64,000 nt of DNA from Adiantum capillus-veneris (lineage: Eukaryota; Streptophyta; Polypodiopsida; Polypodiales; Pteridaceae): positions 19,113,077 through 19,177,076 of the forward strand of contig CM043946.1 of assembly GCA_014529385.2 (NCBI GenBank). The letters are read 5' to 3'. The position numbers and the translations under genes are program-made. Below the pieces are notes generated by a model that worked only from the letters and a program-made list of their open reading frames with translations, did not search any database and was not told the DNA's origin. This document shows positions 38,350-48,660 of this stretch, piece after piece; positions within the stretch are counted from its first letter, which is position 1; each line of letters opens with the position of its first letter.

Positions 38350-38625
38350 AGAGAGGAGAGAGAAAGATAACAGATTTCACTGTGTTTATGTATGTGGAAG
38401 AGAGGAAGACGATGTATGGGAATATGTGCACGTATTTTCAAGAGAGAGACAACAAGATAACAGATTTCATTGTGGTTATGTATGTGGAAGTGAGGAAGAC
38501 GATGTGTGGGAATATGTGCATGTATTTTCAAGAGAGAGACAGCAAGATAACAGATTTCACTGTGGTTATGTATGTGGAAGAGAGGAAGACGATGTGTGGG
38601 AATATGTGTATGTGTGCGGGGATAC
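38350..38625. repeat. Tandem repeat, ~90-bp period, ~3 copies
   Basis: Copies marked by GATAACAGATTTCA and GAGGAAGACGATGTGTGGGA recur near 38367, 38457 and 38547. The period is a multiple of three, so an open frame persists through the copies; no start context or homology supports a protein. Confidence 0.8.
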
Positions 38626-39177
38626 GTTTAAACTATGTATCTCTGTCTTTTGACGAGAGAGTGTGTGTGCAAGAAGAGTTACAGAGAACCATCTTCTCTA
38701 TATGGAGAAAGACAGAGAGTGAGAGAGAGAGAAATACCTGTTTTTTCTCTATTCGTGAGGTGTGCAATGTCTCCTGAGAAGACTGCCCGATCCTGCCCTT
38801 CTGGAAAGCGTTGTGTACGCTGCTGTTTCTTTGTCTTGTGCGCGAACTTTCAATCCTGTGCACTCCACCTGTGTGTTGTGTACGATGCCGAGCTTGCTCC
38901 TCTACGCGCGCGTATACTCCAACTGTGTGCGATCCGTGTGCGCTTTCTGTGTTTTTGCTGCTCGCCTGCTTTCTCTGTGTGCGTTTCTCGTGCGCTCTCT
39001 GTGTGCCTAATCTTGATAGGGTTTATTAGAATGCCACGTATGCTACAAGTCCATGTTTTATCATAGGATTAAAAAAAACAAAAGCAATATAAAAAATTAA
39101 CCAATTCACACGGCCAAAATTAAAGAAATCATGGTTGAAAATATGAAAAACATGCATAACTCTATACTAGGAATTCA
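38626..39177. other. Low-complexity stretch without recognised gene
   Basis: GA-rich then GT/GC-rich (38640-39010) with clusters of GTGTGCG and GCGCGC, followed by AT-rich sequence. Open frames here look compositional. Confidence 0.4.
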
Positions 39178-39440
39178 CCTCGACCCCGCCCGGCAGTCGC
39201 GCCGGGAGGCGACAAGGGGCTGCCGCCCCTTGACCCCGCCCGGGGCGCTGCCCCGGACCCCGCCTGGGGCGCTGCCCCACGACCCCGCCCAGAACAATAT
39301 CCCAAAATCAACCTCCCAAGCCCCGCCATCGAGAGCGCTATATTCCACATCCCCATCAAGAGCGCTATCCCCAAACCTCACGTGGAAGCGCTGCCTTGTC
39401 ACCCCATTGTGGCATTGCCCTAAGACCCCGCATCTGGAGT
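39178..39440. repeat. GC-rich tandem block in AT-rich surroundings
   Basis: Iterations of GACCCCGCC and GGGGCGCTGCCCC (about five, decaying to the right). Composition differs sharply from the flanks. Origin unknown. Confidence 0.7.
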
Positions 39441-40020
39441 GCTAAATGGGAACATTCTTCATTAGTGAAATTTTGAACATAAATTATATTAGCACATACT
39501 TAAATATAATACAAATATTAACATATTAGCTATACTACTAATTTACTATAGCAGTTCTAGATTATGTCCCATACTATATTTAAGGTGCCAAAGGTTTGGC
39601 CTTATGGTCCTAGATTTAGCCAAGTGGTCAACACATATAGGACCAAGTGCACACTGTGCCACAAAACTTGGCCACCACTTCACTTGCCAAAGTTTAGGCC
39701 ACATGGTCAATCCTAACTTTCCAATGTTCTTATTATGTCACCTTTTGCCTCGTGGAAAACCTAGGCTTGTTTTCACATACTCAGGCACTTCAAGCCACAA
39801 TAAATTGTCATTACTCTTCGACAACCCTTTTGTTCAAGTCTTTGAAAAAACATTGTTTAAGGCCACCCTAAACCATTTTCATTTAGGGGTGTCTAAAACT
39901 AGCTTTTTGGCAATTCGAGAAGAAAATGGTCAAAGTTTTATACTTAGTTTTAACCACTTGACCAATTCAAATATTGGAAAGCAAGGTCTTGTAATACTTT
40001 TCTTTGGACATCACACATTA
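39441..40020. other. AT-rich spacer with faint repeat traces
   Basis: No gene. Sequences such as GCCACCACTTCACTTGCC near 39673 and TGGTCAACA may be old relatives of the arm motif, but they are too diverged to be sure. Confidence 0.4.
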
Positions 40021-40570
40021 AAACTAGGTCCCTCACTTGTCCAAGCTATGCTCTAATACAATAAAGGGCTTTTGGTTTCAAGATGCACCACTTTCCCAAC
40101 CTTGATTCCATTAAAGAAGCTAGCTCTACTTAGACATTTAATAGCAAGGTCTTGCAGCAGTTCAGATTGAACATTTTCCATGGCAGCTAGGTCCACCACT
40201 TATCTAAGCTATGCTCTAATAGAGTAAGGGGGTTTTGGTTTCAAGATCCACCACTTGTCCAAACTTGATTTGGGAAGCAAGGTCCTATAATAGTTTTCTT
40301 TGGACATTCACCATTACAACTAAGTCCACCACTTCTCCAAGCTATGTTCTAATACACTAAGGAGGTTTTGGTTTCAAGGAGAACCACTTGTACGACTCTG
40401 TTTTTGGAAGTAAGGTCTTTACATAGTTCACCTTGGACCTTGGACATTGGATACTACAACTAAGCCCACCACTTGTCCAAGATATCCTCTATATATAGCC
40501 AAAGGGTTTGGGTTTCAAGATTCACCACTTTTCCAACCTTTCTTCCATTAAAGAAAGGAGGGGCTTTATA
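40020..40570. repeat. Right arm, degenerate copies
   Basis: Motif copies about every 60-120 bp (near 40025, 40190, 40250, 40325, 40465, 40520) with GGTTTTGGTTTCAAG linkers. Confidence 0.8.
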
Positions 40571-42660
40571 ACTAGGTCCACCACTTGTCCAAGCTATGCT
40601 CTGATATGGAAAGGGGATTTTGGTTTCAAGGTCCACCACGTGTTCAACCTTGCAAGACTCAAGGGATACTTGGACATTGGAAAGCATAGTCCTATAGTAG
40701 TTGATAGGTGGCAGTGGGTATTACAACTAGGTCCAACCTATGCTCTCATATCGCAAAGAGGCTTTTCTTTCAAGGTCCACCACTTGTCCAACCTTGCTTC
40801 CATTAAAGAAATGAGGGGCTACGTAAACATTGGCAAGCAAGGTAGCAAGGTTCTAAGGTGTTTCACCTTGGATATTGGGCATTATAACTAGGTCCACCAC
40901 TTGTCCAAGCTATGCTCTGATAAAGAAAGGGGATTTTCGTTTAAAGGTCCACCATGTGTTCAAACTTTCTAATATAGAAAGGGGATTTTGGTTTCAAGGT
41001 CCACCACGTGTTCAACCTTGCAAGACTCAAGGGATACTTGGACATTGGAAAGCATAGTCCTATAGTAGTTGATAGGTGGCAGTGGGTATTACAACTAGGT
41101 CCAACCTATGCTCTCATATCGCAAAGAGGCTTTTCTTTCAAGGTCCACCACTTGTCCAACCTTGCTTCCATTAAAGAAATGAGGGGCTACGTAAACATTG
41201 GCAAGCAAGGTAGCAAGGTTCTAAGGTGTTTCACCTTGGATATTGGGCATTATAACTAGGTCCACCACTTGTCCAAGCTATGCTCTGATAAAGAAAGGGG
41301 ATTTTCGTTTAAAGGTCCACCATGTGTTCAACCTTTCTAATATAGAAAGGGGATTTTGGTTTCAAGGTCCACCACGTGTTCAACCTTGCAAGACTCAAGG
41401 GATACTTGGACATTGGAAAGCATAGTCCTATAGTAGTTGATAGGTGGCAGTGGGTATTACAACTAGGTCCAACCTATGCTCTCATATCGCAAAGAGGCTT
41501 TGCTTTCAAGGTCCACCACTTGTCCAACCTTGCTTCCATTAAAGAAATGAGGGGCTACGTAAACATTGGCAAGCAAGGTAGCAAGGTTCTAAGGTGTTTC
41601 ACCTTGGATATTGGGCATTATAACTAGGTCCACCACTTGTCCAAGCTATGCTCTGATAAAGAAAGGGGATTTTCGTTTAAAGGTCCACCATGTGTTCAAC
41701 CTTTCTAATATAGAAAGGGGATTTTGGTTTCAAGGTCCACCACGTGTTCAACCTTGCAAGACTCAAGGGATACTTGGACATTGGAAAGCATAGTCCTATA
41801 GTAGTTGATAGGTGGCAGTGGGTATTACAACTAGGTCCAACCTATGCTCTCATATCGCAAAGAGGCTTTGCTTTCAAGGTCCACCACTTGTCCAACCTTG
41901 CTTCCATTAAAGAAATGAGGGGCTACGTAAACATTGGCAAGCAAGGTAGCAAGGTTCTAAGGTGTTTCACCTTGGATATTGGGCATTATAACTAGGTCCA
42001 CCACTTGTCCAAGCTATGCTCTGATAAAGAAAGGGGATTTTCGTTTAAAGGTCCACCATGTGTTCAACCTTTCTAATATAGAAAGGGGATTTTTGTTTCA
42101 AGGTCCACCACGTGTTCAACCTTGAAAGACTCAAGGGATACTTGGACATTGGAAAGCATAGTCTTATAGTAGTTGATAGGTGGCAGTGGGTATTAAAACT
42201 AGGTCCAACCTATGCTCTTATATAGCAAAGAGGCTTTGGTTTCAAGGTCCACCACTTGTCCAACCTTACTTCCATTAAAGAAATGAGGGGCTACGTAAAC
42301 ATTGGCAAGCAAGGTAGCAAAGTCCTAAGGTATTTCACCTTGGATATTGGGCATTATAACTAGGTCCACCACTTGTCCAAGCTATGCTCTAATATAGAAA
42401 GGGGATTTTTGTTTCAAGGTCCACCACGTGTTCAACCTTGAAAGACTCAAGGGATACTTGGACATTGGAAAGCATAGTCCTATAGTAGTTGATAGGTGGC
42501 AGTGGGTATTACAACTAGGTCCACCACTTGTCCAACCTATGCTCTCATATAGCAAAGAGGCTTTGGTTTCAAGGTCCACCACTTGTCCAACCTTGCTTCC
42601 ATTAATATAGCAAGGAGGATTTGGTCTCAAGGTTCACCACTTGTCCAACCTATGCAAACC
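40570..42660. repeat. 368-bp tandem array of the same motif family
   Basis: Near-identical units start with GGTCCACCACTTGTCCAAGC at 40891, 41259, 41627, 41995 and 42363, exactly 368 bp apart. The first unit (40577 to 40891) is 314 bp, shorter by one ~54-bp block, which shows the building-block size directly. Unit sequence differs from the 435-bp array except for the core motif. Decayed copies continue to 42660. Confidence 0.92.
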
Positions 42661-42745
42661 TTTTTCATGTTGTAGCATGATTTTTGGTTTGAAGAGTATT
42701 TTTCTATAACTATGGATTTAACAATGTAATCTTTTTACTTACAGG

Positions 42746-45700
42746 ATGGACTTTGAATCTGGGGAGAAAGTACATATGATACTTGACAATGAAATCGTTG
42801 GTATTGGTTGTGTGTGTAGAACAGATCCAGATTCCACTTGTGGTGGTACAAAGATAGGGCTGGGAAATGTCTCCATACTAGTGGAGGAATGCTTGAAGGA
42901 TGTGGTCCTACCTTTTCCTACAATGGATACTTCATCTCTCCAAGGCTCATTATGGAGTGCTGTTCGATGGTCAAAGCTTCTTTTGCAATCTTTTGTATTA
43001 AATGGGAACTTAATTGATCCACACGAAAGCTACAATGGTGATGAAGAACATGATCATTCTGATCCTCTAGTTACAGATGCAATACCTATGACAAGCCCAG
43101 AATTTGAAGCAATGATTCGAGAGTCTTGGAGAAATCAGAGGGTCCTTTTAAAAGATGACACAATGATGCAAACCATGAATGAAGGGACCATCTTATATGT
43201 ATTTCCACATGATTATGTCAACTTTCAGGAACTTGGTCCTGATTGTGTGGGTGTGGGTATTGAAAGAGAAAATGCAAGCATTCATGATGTGGTTGAAGTG
43301 GGTAGCATCACTTTGCTAAAGTGGCCCATCAAGCAGACAACAATGTTGAATGGGAGCCCATTACAACGCTTTGTTCCTGTTGATGGCATGCATGCTACAT
43401 ATGAGGATGTATCCAACGATGGCAATGTTGGAAAAAAACTTGATGGGAGTAATGTTGTCCAGTTGTCAAGGAAGAGACGATACACTTTCATGAACAGGAC
43501 TCAAAAATCAAAAGCAGCACCAGCTTCGACTTTTTACCTTTCAAACAAATCAATTCAAAGGGTATCATGCATTGATTGTTGTGCACAAAAATGCTGCCAA
43601 TTTGCAGATCGTGATATGGTGACAAGGTTACGACAACAATTTTGGGGAGAGTCTCAAAAATCACGCACTAATTATGTTTATGATGTTCTTTCTATATGTT
43701 ATCAGAAAGATGAGAAGTCACGATACCAATTCAGGCTAAATGGCTCTATTGTTTGTTGTAGAGCATGGTATGAGCTACATGGAATACCAAAGACATCATT
43801 TTATCGATACAAGGAGAACTTTGAAAATGGTGTGCGCCAATATGTACATGGGAACACATGTACATTGAGAAGGGGACTTCAACATACTAGTTTAGCAAGA
43901 GCACTACTAAACGAGTTTGTGGAAAATAACTCTGAGAAAATGCCACATAGAAGTAGAACACTGCTAGATGGCTCAAGAGAGACTCAATTGGTGATTCCAT
44001 CAACATACAAACAAGTGGATATTTTATGTGAAATCAACACGACACTTGACCAAATGGGCTATGAGAAGAAGCTATCCCAATCTTCTTTTGGTAGAATTTG
44101 GAACAAAGAGTACCCACATGTCACTTTAACAAAGACGAGTGAGTTCTCTAAGTGCAATATTTGTAGCTCAATCAAGGCAAGGTTAGAAGCTAAACCTTCT
44201 CTTGAAGAGAGAGCTCTTCTCTTGAGGGAGAGAGAAGTTCACATGGCACAACAAAAGAGTTGCAGAAGCCTATATTATGCATGGCGCACGTATTCAGAAA
44301 CTCAACCACAAAAATATGTATGCATAATCCATGATAAGATGGATCAAAAGAAGACTGCCATTCCTAGATTACGCATTGTTCCCAAGGGTGTGGATTCAGG
44401 ATATAATCTGCAGGTGGCATTGATTGGCATGATCACTCATGGACATGGAGAAGGTCATTACGGACACTTTGTCTTGAATGGTTTGTGGCCAGCTGATCCA
44501 AATCTTACAATTGGCTCAATTGCTAATTGTTTACATAACCTCGAGAGGATAGATAAGCATCCTCTTGGTGATCTAGTAACAAATGGACTTCCAAGGAGCA
44601 ATATTTCACTACTACATGCTTTGAACTCAAGGGATGCTTTGGACTACCATAACTTGAGTGATGGAAAAGAGCCCATTGTGCAGTCGTCAGAAATTGCAGA
44701 AGAGGAATTGGGGTCAACATTTCGCAGATTGCCAGAGAACTTGTTGCTACAATTGGATAATTGTGCAGGGGAAAACAAAAATCGATACTTATTTGCCTAT
44801 TTGTCAATGCTTGTTGCAAGGGGTGTTTTCAAAACCATCCAGCTGGGATTTTTAATGGTTGGGCATACACATGAGGACATAGACGCCATGTTTAGTAGGT
44901 TTTCAGAGAAGTTGAGAGTTACACAAACCTATACTTTGCCACATTTGATGGATACATTACGAAACAGCTCATCTTCATCTCCAGCTCCATTTTTTCTCAC
45001 AAAGATCCCTGATTTCAAGCAATATTGTGATGGCTATCTTTGTGATGGACAAGACATACTTGTTGGACATTCCAAACCGCTTCAGTTCAGGTTCTTTATG
45101 CAAGATGAGACACCAATGATGCAATATAAGGCACATGTAGGTGTATCAAGTTGGAGTGGAAGTATTCGCCTTTGGAAAACAGACACAGAAGGCAAGCCAA
45201 TGTTACCACATGGAGATCCACCTCTAGTACAAATGGCGGAGTATGTCAAGGCCCACGAAGAAGTCATTTTGGGGCTAAAGAACTATATAAAATTTTGGAA
45301 AAATTTAGGGAATGGTTCAAGTATTCCGCGATATTATAGACCCGTGATAGATTATTGGAGTAAGGTAATTGAAGAGATTGGAAAAGCAATCATATCAGAG
45401 GGAGTCTTGTATGAAATGTTTTGGCCAAAAACTCAAGAATATTCTCATCTACAAAGCACTACAATGAATTTGCAACAAGGAGCAGAAAGATTCCTAGGCC
45501 TTGAAGAGTTGAATGATCATTTTTGTGGGCCTCAACGAGATAGGCCAAGGGAAGAGTTTGACCCTATGTCTGATGTGCACCAAGGTGACTTTCTTATGCT
45601 TGTTCCGAGTGACACAGAAATCTATCCAGTGTGGCTTGCAATGGCTTTATCTGACATTGATAATGAGCCTACATCACCAAACTACAGAAAACTCTTGATT

Positions 45701-45973
45701 CAATATTGGGCACCTTGCGCGAGAAAAAGTGGGATGACAGATACTCAAGCTTACAGTAATTGTTGGAAGGGTTATTGGGCTGTCAACTATAAGGACCCAC
45801 AAGTGTGGGAAACTATAGATGCAATTGTTTGGTCCTGGAGACCCAACAAAGAAGGACCATTTTCTAGAATAAAGATTCCAGAAAGACATGCTCTAAAAGC
45901 CAAAGAAGGCCTCACTCGTGCACATCAGCCACACTTGGATCAAAGTTCAGATATGGTATCAAATGTGGAGTAG
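42746..45973 (+). CDS. DUF7869-type transposase-like protein (1075 aa)
   Basis: One uninterrupted frame; the ATG is two bases after a strong acceptor (TTTTTACTTACAG), so a 5' exon lies upstream. The N terminus (1-65, with VGIGCVCRTDPDSTCGG and VVLPFP) resembles the small domain of plant TNP1/En-Spm-related proteins. A Cys cluster (CIDCCAQKCC, about 275), a helix-turn-helix-like region (about 320-440) and a CNIC motif (about 470) precede an RNase H-like core: IIHDKMDQKKTAIPR (about 528), LLLQLDNCAGENKNRYL (about 668) and MVGHTHEDIDAMFSRF (about 705). These are the conserved blocks of DUF7869, and their acidic residues are the likely catalytic triad. The C terminus ends in a Trp-rich region. 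It is the only long intact gene of the giant element and ends ~280 bp from the right TIR, so it is the best candidate transposase. DNA transposition activity is inferred from fold and position. Confidence 0.8.
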   Translation: MDFESGEKVHMILDNEIVGIGCVCRTDPDSTCGGTKIGLGNVSILVEECLKDVVLPFPTMDTSSLQGSLWSAVRWSKLLLQSFVLNGNLIDPHESYNGDEEHDHSDPLVTDAIPMTSPEFEAMIRESWRNQRVLLKDDTMMQTMNEGTILYVFPHDYVNFQELGPDCVGVGIERENASIHDVVEVGSITLLKWPIKQTTMLNGSPLQRFVPVDGMHATYEDVSNDGNVGKKLDGSNVVQLSRKRRYTFMNRTQKSKAAPASTFYLSNKSIQRVSCIDCCAQKCCQFADRDMVTRLRQQFWGESQKSRTNYVYDVLSICYQKDEKSRYQFRLNGSIVCCRAWYELHGIPKTSFYRYKENFENGVRQYVHGNTCTLRRGLQHTSLARALLNEFVENNSEKMPHRSRTLLDGSRETQLVIPSTYKQVDILCEINTTLDQMGYEKKLSQSSFGRIWNKEYPHVTLTKTSEFSKCNICSSIKARLEAKPSLEERALLLREREVHMAQQKSCRSLYYAWRTYSETQPQKYVCIIHDKMDQKKTAIPRLRIVPKGVDSGYNLQVALIGMITHGHGEGHYGHFVLNGLWPADPNLTIGSIANCLHNLERIDKHPLGDLVTNGLPRSNISLLHALNSRDALDYHNLSDGKEPIVQSSEIAEEELGSTFRRLPENLLLQLDNCAGENKNRYLFAYLSMLVARGVFKTIQLGFLMVGHTHEDIDAMFSRFSEKLRVTQTYTLPHLMDTLRNSSSSSPAPFFLTKIPDFKQYCDGYLCDGQDILVGHSKPLQFRFFMQDETPMMQYKAHVGVSSWSGSIRLWKTDTEGKPMLPHGDPPLVQMAEYVKAHEEVILGLKNYIKFWKNLGNGSSIPRYYRPVIDYWSKVIEEIGKAIISEGVLYEMFWPKTQEYSHLQSTTMNLQQGAERFLGLEELNDHFCGPQRDRPREEFDPMSDVHQGDFLMLVPSDTEIYPVWLAMALSDIDNEPTSPNYRKLLIQYWAPCARKSGMTDTQAYSNCWKGYWAVNYKDPQVWETIDAIVWSWRPNKEGPFSRIKIPERHALKAKEGLTRAHQPHLDQSSDMVSNVE

Positions 45974-46249
45974 AATTATGTGGAGCTTCTATTGTGACTA
46001 TACTAGTCAATTTGTAAACAAAATCTTTTTTGTATCTTCCTTTGTTTTATGTAATTTATAGTTATTATTCAAATCCATGTGTTGTACATCCTCTTGACTT
46101 TTGGTGTTTATCAACACCACAATCCTATGAGATTTTCACTTTATTTACTAGCCACACACCTCAATTTTTCCCACTTTAAGTGGAAAATTCCCAAATTACA
46201 TGAATTCGGTCGATTTGGAGATTCCCATAATGTGAGATTTTTACCAAAA
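45974..46249. other. Right subterminal region
   Basis: 3' flank of the transposase gene. It contains a short hairpin GGTGTTTATCAACACC near 46098, an imperfect palindrome TTTTCCCACTTTAAGTGGAA at 46166-46185 whose left half repeats, inverted, the left subterminal TAAAGTGGGAAAA (1851-1863), and no copies of the arm motif. Confidence 0.6.
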
Positions 46250-46265
46250 TACCTAATATGGTCTT
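46250..46265 (-). repeat. Right terminal inverted repeat
   Basis: TACCTAATATGGTCTT, the exact reverse complement of 1837-1852. Confidence 0.9.
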
Positions 46266-46269
46266 CTTT
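46266..46269. repeat. Target site duplication, right copy (CTTT)
   Basis: Matches 1833-1836. It falls within an Arg-Lys codon pair of E2 gag read on the minus strand. Confidence 0.9.
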
Positions 46270-47660
46270 CGTTCCCCTGTTGTCACTGTCTGAACTTTGC
46301 TTTTGGCTTGTTGCTTCTTCTTTTCCATGTACAGCTTTGCTGGGCAGTCCTTCACTAAATGACCAATGGCACATTGGTTGCAATATGTCACTATCTCAAT
46401 ATGTGCACCCTTTGGACGAGGCAGCTCTCCATAATACTGCTGATAATGGTTTCCTGTGGTATCTAGATACAGATATGACCTCTTCTTTGCATGGATGAAC
46501 CTGTAGATTACGACGACTTAGGTGTATCCACTGGCTTCGTCTCTTTACCCTCCATCGTCTTGTCCTTGAGAAGCTGAAAATAGCTTCCATTATTGCTTGC
46601 ATACAAGATCAAATCACTATCCATGCTTTCTAGAAGTTGTAATGCTAATTCTTCCATCAGTATATGGTCTTTGACATGGGGCTTCTGTATAGCCTTAGGG
46701 CTATGTTTCCGAGTTGATTTTTGCGAGGTTTGCACCGAGGGTGAAGATCGAACCGAATCTTTGTTTTTCGTTTCCCTGGATGGTGCTTTTGGATGGGGTC
46801 CAAGTATGTGACTTACATGTTGCCCACAATTGCTAAACTCATCCATATTTTTCACATCGGCTATTCCATAGTGCCTATCATATTTATCAACCACAATGAC
46901 ATCTTGACCTGACCTTCTACATTGGGCATTGTGAATTTCCAATGGTCTCTCCTCCGGCTTGGCATCTTCCAATGCTTCTTGAAATTCCACTTGGGCTCCT
47001 GAAAAAAACACTGCTTCTTGTAAAGCTGGACTTCTTAATACCACTCTTGAAGATATAGGGTCTCTTTGTTGAGTTTTAACTCTCCCCATCCGAGAGGGTT
47101 CCATATCTGATGTTGGCATCTCTTTAATGCCTGATGATATGACTTGTTGTGCTCTGTTAAGTAGCTCTTGAGACTGAGCTAGTTCTTTTTGAAGTTGTGC
47201 TATCTTCATAGCTGGTACTTCCGGCGTATTCTTTGTTTGTGCAATTTGGTGTGTTTGTGCTTTGTCTTGTGCTGGACGGTGCACGAGACTTGTGCCATGT
47301 CTTTTCATGTTGTGCCTTGTGTTGTGCCACCCATTTGTGCAGTGACAGTTGTAGTTGTTAACTCTTTATCTCATTGTCGATGTATTTTCCGTGCCTCATG
47401 TAAATTGATCCCAGGAAGTCTTCCATGAAATCTGGATGTGGGCGTAGTACATTCTTCGCTGTTTCAACTTCCACATATTGAGATGTCCGAGTTTCCTCTG
47501 TATCTTTCTTTGTCTTGATGTACAAATTCCGATTTATATCCTCATAGCATGGCAATCCTTTGTAATGGCCAATTAAATAGAGACCACTTTGCTCTCTTGT
47601 AATTTCTGTGGATGTACTTGAAGCTTCATCTTGGCTGGTCTGGTTCCTTTGAGATGCCAT
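46270..47660 (-). pseudogene. E2 retroelement gag with zinc knuckle, interrupted
   Basis: Read leftwards on the minus strand from an ATG at 47660: an acidic/Ser-Thr N terminus (47358-47660), a long Gln/Lys/Ser-rich frame (46508-47308), then a third frame with YLYLDTTGNHYQQYYGELP and the knuckle CNQCAIGHLVKDC (about 46345-46383). The knuckle spacing is C-x2-C-x3-H-x4-C, one residue short of the usual C-x2-C-x4-H-x4-C. At least two frame changes separate the parts, so the copy is decayed. The frame runs across 46269 into the giant element, whose removal continues it at 1832. A PBS and LTR lie upstream at 50.9 kb. The family is not identified; a Ty3-type element is likely. Confidence 0.65.
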
Positions 47661-48660
47661 TGCTTTTGTCTTGACTCCCTTGTTGTACCTGTTCAGTGAT
47701 AGCTCTTATTGCTTGCCTCAAAGATAATAAAAACTATTAGCACCCTTGTGTCGGTCTTTTTTGCTTGAGGTCCTTCAGCTTTTGTGGATGCCTTAATCTC
47801 TGAGTTTTCTGAACTGGGCTTTGCTTGAACTTCTTGAACTTCTAAGCTCCCTTGCTTGCCAGGGCTGATACTCTCTTGTCTGGCTGCTTGCTTTGCCTAG
47901 AGCTTTTTAGCAGGCCTCGGTCTATTGAAAGCACTGTGATAAGTTATGCAACTTACCACTATACTGCAATGACTGCTCCCTTCGTAGCGATTCTTGATTC
48001 GAGCTAACCTGTGTTCACTTTAGCACACAATCTGCAAAATTCTATTTATCTGGCAAACTTTTTCACAATGAATGTAAAACTTCTTGATGTGCCTTTGACG
48101 ACCACACGTGTTCCATTCGCTCAGAATGACTTTCAAGTTTTCTTTTAGTTGAACTAAACTTAAGCTAGCACAAGAGACTTATGCACAAGTCGCACTGATT
48201 TGCTAGCAAAAATCTTGTGTTAAAGTTCTCCAAACTTGCGACTGTTGTTGTAAAATCAAGAGTCCTTGTGTATGGTCTTACTGCTACTAGATTTGTGTAT
48301 GGACGTACACTTGGCCGTAGTTAACTTTTACACCTTTCCGCGGGTGACCAATGGTTTTCCCAAAAGATAATTTCAATTTGTTAACTTAGCAGTCTTCAAT
48401 ACCGTGACCGTTTTCTCACAATTCTTTCGAACTATCGGTTTTAGACACTCTTGACTTCCAGATGCATTTTGAGGCCCGAAACGACGTTTTTTTCAAAGTT
48501 GACCTAAACGGTTGACAAAGGCATACATTTAGTTCAAGTTTTACTCTAAGATCTGTAGAGTCGCTCTCAGGCTACATTTTGATATAAAAACTTTTCCGAT
48601 CCGATACCGTTTGTGAAAGTTATGGCCAAAATAGTGAAATGCAGTTTAGAATGGTCAAAA
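47661..48660 (-). other. E2 leader, proximal part
   Basis: Sequence between LTR/PBS and gag of E2. No long frame on either strand and no repeat unit recognised. Confidence 0.5.

Larger units (their letters stand above)
1837..46265. mobile_element. Giant 44.4-kb TIR DNA transposon with transposase-like gene, cargo genes and iterated repeat arms
   Basis: Both ends carry the same 16 bp in inverted orientation and a 4-bp direct repeat lies outside them. It interrupts one reading frame of the E2 retroelement. Contents from left to right: degenerate left repeat arm; FCP1-like exon (4578-5353); left arm units (5.6-8.3 kb); second FCP1-like gene (9314-10498); ParB/methyltransferase-like/SET gene (11155-16960, minus); a ~20-kb higher-order repeat array; an AT-rich promoter-like region (37.4-38.1 kb); a 368-bp array; and a DUF7869-type gene (42746-45973, plus) ending about 280 bp from the right terminus. 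Four-bp duplications are known for Sola and a few other superfamilies, but I cannot assign this element. What is seen: TIR, TSD and in-frame empty site. What is inferred: that the DUF7869 protein mobilises it. Confidence 0.9.

Noticed and set aside
38382-38777. 131-codon plus-strand frame with a 30-residue internal repeat
   Set aside because: It is the translation of a ~90-bp tandem repeat next to a GA microsatellite; period divisible by three explains the open frame.
42746-45973. Overlapping frames on both strands within the transposase gene
   Set aside because: Short, without domains, and fully covered by the intact 1075-codon gene.
46095-46115. Hairpin GGTGTTTATCAACACC as a terminator or LTR end
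   Set aside because: Six-base stem only, no flanking duplication, and the element end is fixed at 46265 by TIR and TSD.
1837-46265. Endogenous giant virus or Polinton
   Set aside because: SET, FCP1-like and MTase-like genes occur in large DNA viruses, but there is no capsid, packaging ATPase, protease or family B polymerase, and genes have spliceosomal introns.
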